A stretch of DNA of 60,005 nucleotides from Hallella seregens ATCC 51272. Lineage in GTDB: Bacteria > Bacteroidota > Bacteroidia > Bacteroidales > Bacteroidaceae. Below, piece by piece: positions 9,029-17,181 of this stretch. The translations under genes were made by a program, and so were the position numbers. The notes below the pieces were generated by a model that saw only the letters and a list, made by a program, of their open reading frames with translations, made no database searches and had not been told where the DNA came from. The stretch is taken from contig NZ_JADU01000025.1 in assembly GCF_000518545.1 (NCBI RefSeq), positions 1-60,005 on the forward strand. The letters are read 5' to 3'. Each line of letters begins with the position of its first letter. Position 1 is the first letter of the stretch.

Positions 9029-9360
9029 TTCTTCGCTTTCTTTGGTTGAAGGTTACGGATAAGGTGGCAGACCGTACGGCGGTTCACAAGGTAGCGTGGG
9101 TGCATACGCACTGCTCCTTTTTTCATCAGCCCGTATTGCCCGTACTTTCTGTTCATGGTGAACGTTTGCCATACCACAAAGCTGGCACCCACTACACCTA
9201 TGACAAGACAGGTAATTTGGCTGACTCCACAGAGATAGAGAATGACCACAAGAATAAAGACTGCCAGCAAGCCTCCTGCAAAGAGGAAGAGGTACTGCGC
9301 CTTCAAACCCTTGAACTCCACCGTCCGACCTACACCTTTGTTGATTTCAAATGCAGCCAT
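9025..9360 (-). CDS. traF: Conjugative transposon protein TraF (VirB3-like, DUF4133)
   Basis: A 111-residue protein beginning MAAFEINKGVGRTVEFKGLK, the usual opening of TraF/DUF4133. Two adjacent membrane helices follow (about residues 25-45 and 50-70). A basic cytoplasmic tail (RYLVNRRTVCHLIRNLQPKK) comes last. The topology fits VirB3, which works with the VirB4 ATPase encoded next. It starts 4 bases after traE and overlaps traG by 4 bases. Confidence 0.9.
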   Translation of the reverse strand: MAAFEINKGVGRTVEFKGLKAQYLFLFAGGLLAVFILVVILYLCGVSQITCLVIGVVGASFVVWQTFTMNRKYGQYGLMKKGAVRMHPRYLVNRRTVCHLIRNLQPKKAKK

Positions 9361-9364
9361 CGCT

Positions 9365-9664
9365 TTACAGGAAGAAACTTCTCAGGATAGTGGCAGCCAC
9401 GATGAGGAAGATACACGCACCGAACCAGGAGGCTGCGGTCTTGCTCGTATCGGGGTCACCACTTGAGAACTTGTTGTACACTTTAATGCCTCCAATCAGA
9501 CCTACCACCGCCCCTACGGCATAGATGAGTTTCGTGCCGGGGTCGAAGTAGGAGGTTACCATTTTCGTTGCTTCATTGATTCCGGCAATGCCGTTGCCCT
9601 GTGCATACGCTCCTATGGCAGTAGCCGTCAGCAGGAACAGCATCATGATTTTCTTTTTGTCCAT
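9365..9664 (-). CDS. traE: Conjugative transposon protein TraE (DUF4134, VirB2-like)
   Basis: A 99-residue protein with a cleavable-looking signal (MMLFLLTATAIGAYAQ) and two hydrophobic helices (about residues 45-62 and 80-98) separated by a short polar loop. Signal plus two helices in a very small protein is the VirB2 pilin-like layout; DUF4134/TraE of CTnDOT-type elements has this form. A pilin role is inferred. A 142-base non-coding stretch (9665-9806), in which I see no clear feature, separates it from traD. Confidence 0.88.
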   Translation of the reverse strand: MDKKKIMMLFLLTATAIGAYAQGNGIAGINEATKMVTSYFDPGTKLIYAVGAVVGLIGGIKVYNKFSSGDPDTSKTAASWFGACIFLIVAATILRSFFL

Positions 9665-9806
9665 TGTTCTGTTTATTTTTAAGTTGTTAATGATAAGTCT
9701 TTGATGGGAGGAGACGGCGGAGCTGGCTCTGTCTTATCGTATGAGATTGTTTTACCAGTGAGCCGCCCCGTCCGTTACTCCTTCCCTGTTTGCAATATGG
9801 ATTGTT

Positions 9807-10619
9807 TTACAGATAGTAGGAAAGCGGCTTTTCTTCCGTCGTTCCCTCGTTATTGTTTTCTTTGTCTGTTTCGGGGACAGAAGTCATTTTTGTATCATTC
9901 TCCTGCAACTCCGTTTCTTCGACCTTGCGGATGGCAGCGAGTAGCTTTTGATGGTCTTGCTCCTGTCCGAGTGCGACTTCTTTCATGTATTCCATGAGCT
10001 CAGTCCCTCGTATCGCTTGCAGCGTTTCGTGAACGTCAGTTTCGTCTTCCTCATCAAGCGCATCGTCATTCTTGTGCCAACCATTGACACGGATGATGTC
10101 CCTTGCGAGGATGCTGGACGGTGATACTTCGGGCAGAGAATCGTCTGCTATCAGGCTTTCACCTCGTCCGCCGATTTCCAATTGCAGTTCCTCACGGGCT
10201 ATGGTGTCCTCATCCGGTTCGTCCATCGTATAGTCGACATTCATCTCATTGTCGTCCTCCTCAGCGGTACTTCCTGCTTTTTCGGCAGCATCTTGCCCTG
10301 CCAAGGAGTTTTGCCCTGCAAAAGTATCAGAAATTTTGGCTGATTTTTCAGACGGGGAAACGGCGGGAACTTCAGGGACAGACGGGGAAGTGAAAGGTTT
10401 GCTCCTGCCTACCAGAATATGGCGGGCACTGTCAATTTGCTCTTGGGAAACAGAAGGCTTGGGACTTTCACCTTGCTTGCCAGCTTTCATTTCTTCAGTG
10501 TCTTTTCTTGGTTTTATGTTCAAACCTTGAAACAAACTCCACAGGTATGCGATGCCCAAAATCACCCAAACAACACCCAAGAAAAGGAGAATATCTAAAA
10601 GAACAGTTTCCATATTCAC
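9807..10619 (-). CDS. traD: Conjugative transposon TraD-like membrane-anchored protein
   Basis: A 270-residue protein with an N-terminal membrane helix (VLLDILLFLGVVWVILGIAY, about residues 5-28). A long, low-complexity acidic region follows (about 50-190, rich in E, D, S and P) with no recognisable enzyme motif. It is called TraD only by size, topology and position between the DUF3408 proteins and traE; its function is unknown. It overlaps the upstream gene by 4 bases. The disordered acidic body suggests a protein-protein interaction role; that is a guess. Confidence 0.65.
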   Translation of the reverse strand: MNMETVLLDILLFLGVVWVILGIAYLWSLFQGLNIKPRKDTEEMKAGKQGESPKPSVSQEQIDSARHILVGRSKPFTSPSVPEVPAVSPSEKSAKISDTFAGQNSLAGQDAAEKAGSTAEEDDNEMNVDYTMDEPDEDTIAREELQLEIGGRGESLIADDSLPEVSPSSILARDIIRVNGWHKNDDALDEEDETDVHETLQAIRGTELMEYMKEVALGQEQDHQKLLAAIRKVEETELQENDTKMTSVPETDKENNNEGTTEEKPLSYYL

Positions 10620-11092
10620 AGGTATAAAGTGTTTTTTAATTTCTGCTTGTCTGCAATCTCATTGATAAGCTCCTGATGAGTTTTGAGGTGATTGGTAAGG
10701 ATATTCTCTATGTAAGCCGTCAACGTCGTTTCCGCCTTCGTATCGCGGAGAACATTGCGGAGTATGGTTAAGGTCTCTGTGTTGATCGTGAACCCCGATT
10801 TGTTTCGGGACCGCCTTGGAATAAAGAACTTGGCTTTGTAATCCTCCCATTGCTCCTCTGTACTTTGCAGCATAAAGTCAGCAAGGTAATCCGTATCTGT
10901 AAAATCCTTGCTGTCTTCCATAAGATGCTGAGTTCCGGACGCTGTTTTCTTTACCTGAGTGGGATTGTCCGTGTTGTCTTCCTTGGTATTCATGTCTCTT
11001 ATGTAAACCTGAAAGAAAATGACACAGCAATATATAATCAGAAGAATATTGCTGAATACCAAGAATAAAATCAGAAAATCGTTTGTTGTCAT
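10616..11092 (-). CDS. DUF3408 protein with N-terminal membrane helix (TraC position)
   Basis: A 158-residue protein: membrane helix at residues 5-28 (LILFLVFSNILLIIYCCVIFF), a polar linker, then a C-terminal domain. Its block FTINTETLTILRNVL ... ILTNHLKTHQELINE aligns directly with the neighbouring 11099-11572 product. The shared domain is DUF3408, predicted to have a ribbon-helix-helix-like fold. The two genes are tandem paralogs, but only this copy carries a membrane anchor. Position corresponds to traC of CTnDOT-type operons. Confidence 0.75.
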   Translation of the reverse strand: MTTNDFLILFLVFSNILLIIYCCVIFFQVYIRDMNTKEDNTDNPTQVKKTASGTQHLMEDSKDFTDTDYLADFMLQSTEEQWEDYKAKFFIPRRSRNKSGFTINTETLTILRNVLRDTKAETTLTAYIENILTNHLKTHQELINEIADKQKLKNTLYL

Positions 11093-11098
11093 AATATG

Positions 11099-11572
11099 TT
11101 ATATTGTTATGGTTGTTTTACGCCGTTGTCTTGCCGTGGCATTGTTGAGCAATTCCTTATGCTCTCTGAGGTGCTCACGGAGAATGTTGTCTATGTAGGA
11201 TGCCATCGATACCCGTTCACCCAAGTCTTGCAGCACGTTCCTTAGTACCTGCAAGGTCTCCACGTTCATCGTGAAGGCAGTCTTTTCGCGGATACGGACA
11301 GCGTGAAAATAGCGTGTCCGGTAATTATCCAATGAGAGTGCCGGAGTCTCATGCGACATTTCCTTTGTCCTTTCCGCATTCGTTTCTTGGAGGACGGGAG
11401 TATTCCCTTGAACCGGCCTAACCTCCTTCGCCTCTTGTTGCTCGTTTTCTTCATCCTCATCGGGCGGGTCGAAGGCAAGCGTTTCCTTGGGCTTTCCTTT
11501 CATCATGCCGTCCTCTGACATCTCCTTGAGCTTGGCTTCCAAGATTTTTCTCCGTTCGTCAATCCGTGCCAT
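11099..11572 (-). CDS. DUF3408 protein (TraB position)
   Basis: A 157-residue soluble protein with a charged, disordered N-terminal half and a C-terminal DUF3408 domain (FTMNVETLQVLRNVL ... ILREHLREHKELLNN). It overlaps the ParA-like gene by 14 bases and precedes its paralog by 6 bases. DUF3408 proteins accompany the ParA-like TraA in Bacteroidales conjugative elements. A DNA-binding partner role, like ParB-type or RHH proteins beside ParA, is plausible but not shown by the sequence. Confidence 0.78.
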   Translation of the reverse strand: MARIDERRKILEAKLKEMSEDGMMKGKPKETLAFDPPDEDEENEQQEAKEVRPVQGNTPVLQETNAERTKEMSHETPALSLDNYRTRYFHAVRIREKTAFTMNVETLQVLRNVLQDLGERVSMASYIDNILREHLREHKELLNNATARQRRKTTITI

Positions 11573-12362
11573 TGTCCGCCTCCTTCTTTAGTCTGATATG
11601 CGTGAGCAGGCTGTCAATCATCTCATCCAACCCCGTGCCTGCACGTTGGGCTTTGCCCGGAGCCAGATAAGTGGAACGGAATGCCCCACGAAAGCCGTAT
11701 TGTTCCAACTCGTGACAGAAACGGTGGGCGGCATAGACGTGTTCGTCAAACAGCGTATAGCCCTCGTTCCTGATGTATTCGCTGTATTTCTCTATCAGCG
11801 TGCTCTTCACCCGTCTGTCCACCTTGTTCCAAAGGAGCATGACATCCTTGATACGCGCCCCAGTCATCGACACCCCCAAGTCCTGCATGGTCTTGGCATA
11901 GGCAAGGCAGGAAACCATTGACTGTACGTCGGCCTCGATGGGGGAAAGGATATAGTCCATTTCTAGTGAGAGTTCCAGCAGATCACTCGTCCCCGCATGC
12001 CCGGGAAAGTCGAAGACCACCAGATCAAAGCGTTTCTTTGGGTTTTTGCGGATGTGTTCGGCAGCCTTGGCGATGGCACCCTTCGGGTCGGCCTTAAGCA
12101 CACGGTAGGAGACACGCCCCAGTGCAGAGAAATAGTTGTTCATCTGCTCGGAGATCAAGGGATCATCCTCAACAAAGGTCTTTTCCCTTTGGCGGAGCTT
12201 GTAAAAGGAGTCCTGCGAAAGGTCGCAATCTACGATGAAGAGTTCGATGCCTTTCTCATAATAGAGGATGCTGCTGACGATTTCTGCCAGCGTGCTTTTT
12301 CCGACACCTCCTTTCTGGGAGGAAAAGCCCAGAAAGATGGGCGATGTATTTGTCTGTTCCAT
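11559..12362 (-). CDS. traA: ParA-family ATPase TraA
   Basis: A 267-residue soluble ATPase with the deviant Walker A motif SSQKGGVGKSTLAE at residues 13-26. It also has a Walker A' aspartate region (FIVDCDLSQDS) and Walker B (FDLVVFDFPGHAG). These are the signatures of the ParA/MinD family. As the first gene of the tra operon it is TraA of CTnDOT-type elements, probably positioning or stabilising the element or the transfer apparatus. The 575-base leader upstream is rich in dyads and shows no convincing -7 box right before this gene. Confidence 0.9.
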   Translation of the reverse strand: MEQTNTSPIFLGFSSQKGGVGKSTLAEIVSSILYYEKGIELFIVDCDLSQDSFYKLRQREKTFVEDDPLISEQMNNYFSALGRVSYRVLKADPKGAIAKAAEHIRKNPKKRFDLVVFDFPGHAGTSDLLELSLEMDYILSPIEADVQSMVSCLAYAKTMQDLGVSMTGARIKDVMLLWNKVDRRVKSTLIEKYSEYIRNEGYTLFDEHVYAAHRFCHELEQYGFRGAFRSTYLAPGKAQRAGTGLDEMIDSLLTHIRLKKEADNGTD

Positions 12363-12640
12363 TGCGATAGATATTTTTATTTATTGAACTGTCTTTTGGG
12401 CGATATGCCGTTTGAACGTTTGATTGTCCGATAGAACCATCGACAGTTTGTTTTATAGTTTGTCTTGCCGATCTGTCGGTCATTTGATTTATCAATCATT
12501 TGTTCTATCAACCATTCGGTTTGTCGAGAGTTCGAGAAATCTACATCTCGAACTATCGAGAAATCGAACAATCTATTTTCCGAACTTTTTATCGTCCTTT
12601 TGAACGTTTGTTCGAGCGATTGTCCGCTCGTTCTGTCTGC
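12363..12640. other. AT-rich, dyad-rich leader between the tra operon and the mob genes
   Basis: No plausible gene is seen here. The stretch is packed with short inverted repeats: CGAT-N6-ATCG at 12429-12442, CCGA-N4-TCGG at 12468-12479, TTGAT-TT-ATCAA at 12484-12495 and GTTCGAG-N10-CTCGAAC at 12530-12553. The 12-mer TTTGAACGTTTG occurs at 12411-12422 and again at 12599-12610. It lies upstream of traA on the minus strand and of mobA on the plus strand, so binding sites for a tra/mob regulator or relaxosome proteins are likely. Confidence 0.5.
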
Positions 12641-12745
12641 AAAATAAAAGCTTTTTCGATAGATTTTTCTATGCCTGTGAAATGGAGGGAAATGAAAGGA
12701 AAAAGAGGGAATATGGCTGATAATGAGATATTTGGAAATCTGCCG

Positions 12746-12753
12746 TAACTTTG
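12746..12753 (+). promoter_or_regulatory. Candidate -7 box (TAACTTTG) before mobA
   Basis: TAACTTTG matches the Bacteroidota consensus TAnnTTTG and is followed by GC. No good TTG -33 element sits 19-20 bases upstream, so it is probably a regulated or weak promoter. A start near 12760 would give a leader of about 180 bases before mobA that contains the candidate oriT. Confidence 0.45.
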
Positions 12754-12779
12754 CAGGCGAGAATAATACATGGAGGTAA

Positions 12780-12937
12780 TATCCCGAAGCAGACACCCCA
12801 TAAGGGTGGATACTTCAATCGTATCAACTCTTGATATTGGCAAGGTGTGTCTTTGTAACACAAACCGCCATTTGTACCACAAAGGCCCTTGCCCCGAAGG
12901 GGGATGAATTACTCCAAAGTCGTAATTAGAAGACCAA
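12780..12937 (+). other. Candidate origin of transfer (oriT) upstream of mobA
   Basis: This non-coding stretch lies directly before the relaxase operon. It contains two near-identical 13-base imperfect palindromes, TTTGTAACACAAA (12852-12864) and TTTGTACCACAAA (12871-12883), 19 bases apart. A small CCCTT/AAGGG stem follows at about 12887-12902. Relaxosome sites of CTnDOT-type and mobilizable Bacteroidales elements usually lie at this position. The nick site cannot be assigned from sequence alone. Confidence 0.45.
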
Positions 12938-13363
12938 ATGAATATGAATAAAGGTACAGAATATCGTTTAGAACGAAAAAAGGCAGAAAAGCCTCGTTGG
13001 GACAACTGGCATGTGCGGTTGCCCAACCCCAAAGACCAGCAACGGGCGATAGATTTGTTTCAGCGTTCGGGGGCAAAAACAAAGTCGGATTTCGTGCGTG
13101 GACGTATTCTTGGAGAGAGTTTCAAGGTGATTACGGTGGATAAATCCGCAGTGGAATATTACCGGAAGCTCTCAGAACTGACGACGCAAATCCATAAGAT
13201 TGGCGTGCTGTATAACCAAGCCGTGCGTGCCATCAACAGCTATCACAGCATAAAGACTGCACAGATTATGCTTGAGAAGTTGGAGAAATTGTCGGCTCAA
13301 ATCATTGCCTTACAAGAGCAGGCTATCAATCTAACCATTGATTATAGAAAGAAGAAGTATTGA
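12938..13363 (+). CDS. mobA: Mobilization accessory protein MobA
   Basis: A 141-residue basic protein. Residues about 20-60 (NWHVRLPNPKDQQRAIDLFQ, then SGAKTKSDFVRGRILGE) look like a ribbon-helix-helix DNA-binding region. A helical C-terminus (about 85-135) follows. It matches the MobA/MobC-type relaxosome proteins that bind oriT next to the relaxase. Its stop lies 17 bases before the mobB start at 13380. Confidence 0.82.
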   Translation: MNMNKGTEYRLERKKAEKPRWDNWHVRLPNPKDQQRAIDLFQRSGAKTKSDFVRGRILGESFKVITVDKSAVEYYRKLSELTTQIHKIGVLYNQAVRAINSYHSIKTAQIMLEKLEKLSAQIIALQEQAINLTIDYRKKKY

Positions 13364-13379
13364 GAATTTAGTTAGAAAA

Positions 13380-14660
13380 ATGATAGCAAAAATTTCAGCA
13401 ACGGAGAACCTTGGAGGGGCACTCGGCTATAACTTCAAAAAGGTGGAGAAAGGGGAAGCAAGCATTCTCCTTGCCGCTGAGTTGTATCAGGACAGAGAGG
13501 GACGTTATACGATGGAGGACGTGCTTGCCGACATGGAGGCATTGATACCCAAGAAATGCCGAACGAAGAAGACGGTGTTCCATTGTTCCCTTAATCCGCA
13601 TCCGGACGAGAAGCTCTCAGATGAAACACTCATGCAGATTGCCAAGGAGTATATGGAGGCACTCGGCTACGGCAATCAACCTTATATCGTGTTCAAGCAC
13701 AGCGACATCGCCCGTGAGCATATACACATCGTATCACTTCGGGTGGACAGTCGTGGGCAGAAGATTAATGATAAGTTTGAGAAACGGCGGAGCAAGCAAA
13801 TTACCGATGCCTTGGAAAGGAAGTATAACCTTATTCCGAGTTCAAAGGTTACTGAGAAGGCAGTAGCAGAAACGCCCAAGGTGGATACCATAAAAGGGAA
13901 TATCAAGGAACAGGTGGCAAATGTTGTCCGCATGGTGCTGAAACATTATAAGTTCTGTTCATTAGGAGAACTGAACACCATTCTGAGCAAATATAACCTT
14001 GCCGTAGAAGAAGTAAAAACGGAGTTCCGAGGAAAGAAATATGACGGACTGGTCTATGTTCCGACAGATGACAAGAGCAATAAAGTAAGCACACCCATCC
14101 ATGCCTCGGACATCGGGCATGGTGTGGGCTATACTGCCATACAAAACAGGATACAGAAGTCCAAGCAAACCATCAAGCCACTGATACCAACCATAAGGAA
14201 CAAGGTGTTACAAACAATGCGCACCTCTCCCAATACAGAGAAAGACCTGCGGAGCAGATTGGAGGAACAAGGCTTGCGTGTGGTAATCCGAAAAAATGAC
14301 AATGGAAGAATTTACGGCATTACCTTTATTGATGACGAGCAAGGTGTTGCACTCAACGGTTCACGATTGGGAAAGGGATATGCCGCCAATGTATTCAATG
14401 GCTACTTCTCCAATCCTACGCACAACCCATTCTTGGTTGAAATGCTGTATGGTGGTTCGTCTGTTCGTTTGGAACCATCGCCAACCGCTCATCCCTTGCA
14501 ATCAGATACGGAAGATGGAGACAACCTTGTCGATGAACTCATCGAGGATATAGTGGGTGACTCTTTCAGATCTACGGGCAATGATGATTGGAAAGAAGCG
14601 GCATGGCAGCGTAAACTTCGCAGGCAAAGCAAAGTCAATCTCAAACGGAGGAAAAGATAA
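13380..14660 (+). CDS. mobB: Relaxase / mobilization nuclease MobB
   Basis: A 426-residue relaxase, with the start chosen at the ATG at 13380 (MIAKISATENLGGALGYNFK); the longer upstream frame overlaps mobA. Its metal-binding histidine motif is HSDIAREHIHIVSLRVDSRG (residues about 110-130), which fits the HUH/MobP relaxase signature. Conserved FHCSLNPHPDE and Y residues lie nearby. It nicks oriT and pilots the single strand into the coupling protein. The C-terminal third is less conserved, with an acidic end. Confidence 0.9.
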   Translation: MIAKISATENLGGALGYNFKKVEKGEASILLAAELYQDREGRYTMEDVLADMEALIPKKCRTKKTVFHCSLNPHPDEKLSDETLMQIAKEYMEALGYGNQPYIVFKHSDIAREHIHIVSLRVDSRGQKINDKFEKRRSKQITDALERKYNLIPSSKVTEKAVAETPKVDTIKGNIKEQVANVVRMVLKHYKFCSLGELNTILSKYNLAVEEVKTEFRGKKYDGLVYVPTDDKSNKVSTPIHASDIGHGVGYTAIQNRIQKSKQTIKPLIPTIRNKVLQTMRTSPNTEKDLRSRLEEQGLRVVIRKNDNGRIYGITFIDDEQGVALNGSRLGKGYAANVFNGYFSNPTHNPFLVEMLYGGSSVRLEPSPTAHPLQSDTEDGDNLVDELIEDIVGDSFRSTGNDDWKEAAWQRKLRRQSKVNLKRRKR

Positions 14661-14743
14661 GTAGGTATTTCAAATTTTGTTTGAACAGTATTCAAACGCA
14701 ATTCAAATAATGATAATACAACAAATATAAAAGCAATACGATT

Positions 14744-16747
14744 ATGGCACAAGAAGATGATTTAAGGGCATTGGGTAAGGTGATGGACTTTATGCGAGGC
14801 ATATCAGTGATATTCCTACTTACCAACTGCTATTGGTTCTGCTACGAGGCATTTCAGGAGTGGCATTTTACACTCGGCGTCGTCAACAGAATTCTGATGA
14901 ATTTCCAACACACGGCGGGCTTGTTCTCGTCCATACTTTGGACGAAACTCTTTTGTGTGGTATTCCTTGCACTGTCCTGTTTGGGGACAAAAGGCGTGAA
15001 GGAAGAGAAAATTACATGGCCGAAGATTTGGACAATACTTTTCTCCGGTTTTGTGCTTTTCTTCCTCAACTGGTGGCTCTTAGCATTGCCGATCGGTAAG
15101 GTCGGTGCAGCCTCGCTTTATATCTTCACGCTCTCTGTGGGCTATATCTGTCTGCTGATGGGTGGCGTATGGATGAGCCGACTACTCAAAAACAACCTGA
15201 TGGACGATGTTTTCAATACAGAGAACGAGAGTTTTATGCAGGAAACCCGACTGATGGAGAATGAATACTCTGTCAATCTTCCTACACGCTTCTACTATAA
15301 GAAGAAGTGGAACAATGGTTGGATTAACGTAGTCAATCCCTTCCGTGCCTCAATGGTGCTTGGTACACCGGGGTCGGGTAAATCCTACGCCATTGTGAAC
15401 AACTATATCAAGCAACAGATTCGGAAAGGCTTTGCCATGTATATCTATGATTACAAGTTTCCCGACCTTTCCGAGATTGCCTATAATCACCTGCTCCATC
15501 ATTTGGATGCCTATGAAGTAAAACCGCAGTTCTTTGTGATTAACTTCGATGACCCTCGCAAATCGCATCGGTGCAATCCCATCAACCCTGCCTTTATGAC
15601 GGACATATCCGATGCCTATGAGAGTGCCTACACCATCATGCTCAACCTTAACCGTTCGTGGATACAGAAACAGGGGGATTTCTTCGTGGAGTCGCCGATT
15701 ATCTTGCTGGCTGCCATCATTTGGTTTCTGAAGATATACGAGAACGGGAAGTATTGCACATTTCCTCATGCGATAGAGTTTCTTAACCGTCCCTACGCAC
15801 AGATATTCCCGATACTTACTTCCTATGATGAGCTTGCCAATTACCTTTCTCCCTTTATGGACGCTTGGGAAGGCGGTGCGCAAGACCAGTTGCAGGGACA
15901 GATCGCCAGTGCCAAGATACCACTATCCCGTATGATTTCTCCTGCACTTTATTGGGTGATGACGGGTGATGATTTCTCACTCGACATCAACAATCCCAAT
16001 GAGCCGAAAGTTCTTGTCGTGGGCAATAATCCCGACCGCCAGAATATCTACTCGGCTGCACTCGGACTTTATAACAGCCGTATCGTGAAACTCATCAACA
16101 AGAAGAAGCAGCTCAAAAGCTCGGTGATTATCGACGAGTTGCCGACTATCTACTTCCGTGGGCTTGATAACTTAATTGCTACTGCACGAAGCAACAAAGT
16201 GGCAGTGTGTCTTGGTTTTCAAGACTTTTCACAGCTTACCCGTGATTATGGTGACAAGGAAAGTAAGGTGATCCAGAACACGGTGGGTAATGTATTTAGT
16301 GGTCAGGTCGTAGGCGAAACTGCCAAAACACTCTCCGAACGTTTTGGTAAGGTCTTGCAGCAGCGGCAGTCCATGACCATCAACCGCAACGATAAATCCA
16401 CTTCAATCTCTACACAGATGGACAGTCTTATACCTGCATCGAAAATCAGCAACCTTACACAAGGAATGTTTGTCGGTGCCGTCTCCGACAACTTCGATGA
16501 GCGCATCGACCAAAAGATTTTCCATGCGGAGATAGTCGTAGATAGTGCCAAAATCTCCGCCGAGATGAAAGCCTATCAACCAATCCCTATAATCGCGGAC
16601 TTTACAAACGAAGATGGCTCCGACAATCTCAAAGAGACCATCGAAGCCAACTATAAACGTGTCAAACAAGAGATTATCTCACTTGTGGAATCGGAGAAGG
16701 AACGCATCAAGGCCGACCCGGCTCTTGCTCACTTAAATAAGGAGTAG
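14744..16747 (+). CDS. mobC: Type IV coupling protein MobC (VirD4/TraG-like)
   Basis: A 667-residue membrane-anchored ATPase, the usual length for MobC of CTnDOT-type elements. Four hydrophobic segments lie within the first 150 residues. Walker A (LGTPGSGKSYAIVNNY) is near residue 206 and a Walker B-like block (SSVIIDELPTIYFRG) near 465. It docks the relaxase-DNA complex onto the TraG/TraJ channel. It lies 83 bases after mobB and is the last gene before a repeat-rich non-coding region. Confidence 0.92.
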   Translation: MAQEDDLRALGKVMDFMRGISVIFLLTNCYWFCYEAFQEWHFTLGVVNRILMNFQHTAGLFSSILWTKLFCVVFLALSCLGTKGVKEEKITWPKIWTILFSGFVLFFLNWWLLALPIGKVGAASLYIFTLSVGYICLLMGGVWMSRLLKNNLMDDVFNTENESFMQETRLMENEYSVNLPTRFYYKKKWNNGWINVVNPFRASMVLGTPGSGKSYAIVNNYIKQQIRKGFAMYIYDYKFPDLSEIAYNHLLHHLDAYEVKPQFFVINFDDPRKSHRCNPINPAFMTDISDAYESAYTIMLNLNRSWIQKQGDFFVESPIILLAAIIWFLKIYENGKYCTFPHAIEFLNRPYAQIFPILTSYDELANYLSPFMDAWEGGAQDQLQGQIASAKIPLSRMISPALYWVMTGDDFSLDINNPNEPKVLVVGNNPDRQNIYSAALGLYNSRIVKLINKKKQLKSSVIIDELPTIYFRGLDNLIATARSNKVAVCLGFQDFSQLTRDYGDKESKVIQNTVGNVFSGQVVGETAKTLSERFGKVLQQRQSMTINRNDKSTSISTQMDSLIPASKISNLTQGMFVGAVSDNFDERIDQKIFHAEIVVDSAKISAEMKAYQPIPIIADFTNEDGSDNLKETIEANYKRVKQEIISLVESEKERIKADPALAHLNKE

Positions 16748-16819
16748 CCCGTTTGCCGAGCCGTTTGCCGAGCTTCGGAAAGTCTGCCGTCGTTTGTCGG
16801 GACGTCTGCCGAGTCTCGG

Positions 16820-16942
16820 CATTTAACATCTGTTATACCTTGACATTTTCCGAACTTCGGCATTTAACATCCGTTACGCCTTGACGTTTTCCGAACTTCG
16901 GCATTTAACATCCGTTATGTTTTGGTGTTTTCCGAACTTCGG
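16820..16942. repeat. Three-copy 41-bp tandem repeat after mobC
   Basis: Units are 16820-16860, 16861-16901 and 16902-16942, each starting CATTTAACAT and ending CCGAACTTCGG, with an imperfect fourth start after 16943. Just upstream are two GTTTGCCGAGC copies 12 bases apart and a perfect TGCCGAG-T-CTCGGCA hairpin (16807-16821). The whole gap 16748-17129 contains no plausible gene. Regular spacing plus small dyads resembles iterons or regulator-binding sites; no function can be assigned. Confidence 0.75.
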
Positions 16943-17129
16943 CAAGGCTCTCAGCATTTTACGTTTTTCATTTTATATATACTTAATATATGGGTCGGCC
17001 TTGCCGAGACGAGTTGATGAGCCCATAGGTACACTCTTTCAGTCGGCTACGCCGAGAAATCATACAAATCTTTCCAAATCCTACAAATCCTTTTTTCATC
17101 TGTATTTATTTGTTCAGACGTTTCCCGAA

Positions 17130-17170
17130 CATCGGGAGCGCGGCACTTGTTGCGCGCCGCACCCCCGATG
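17130..17170 (-). terminator. GC-rich stem-loop after the 68-residue peptide gene
   Basis: CATCGGG (17130-17136) pairs with CCCGATG (17164-17170), and GCGGC (17140-17144) with GCCGC (17156-17160). It starts 12 bases beyond the peptide stop codon on the minus strand. No strong T-run follows, so it could be a terminator or an mRNA-stabilising hairpin. Confidence 0.5.
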
Positions 17171-17181
17171 AAAAGACAGGG

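Noticed and set aside
12377..13032. Minus-strand ORFs of 139 and 147 residues across the mob upstream region
   Set aside because: They overlap palindromes, the candidate promoter/oriT and mobA, and show repeat-derived composition without domain features.
16820..16942. Tandem repeat considered as a CRISPR array
   Set aside because: Units are contiguous without unique spacers, and no cas genes are nearby.
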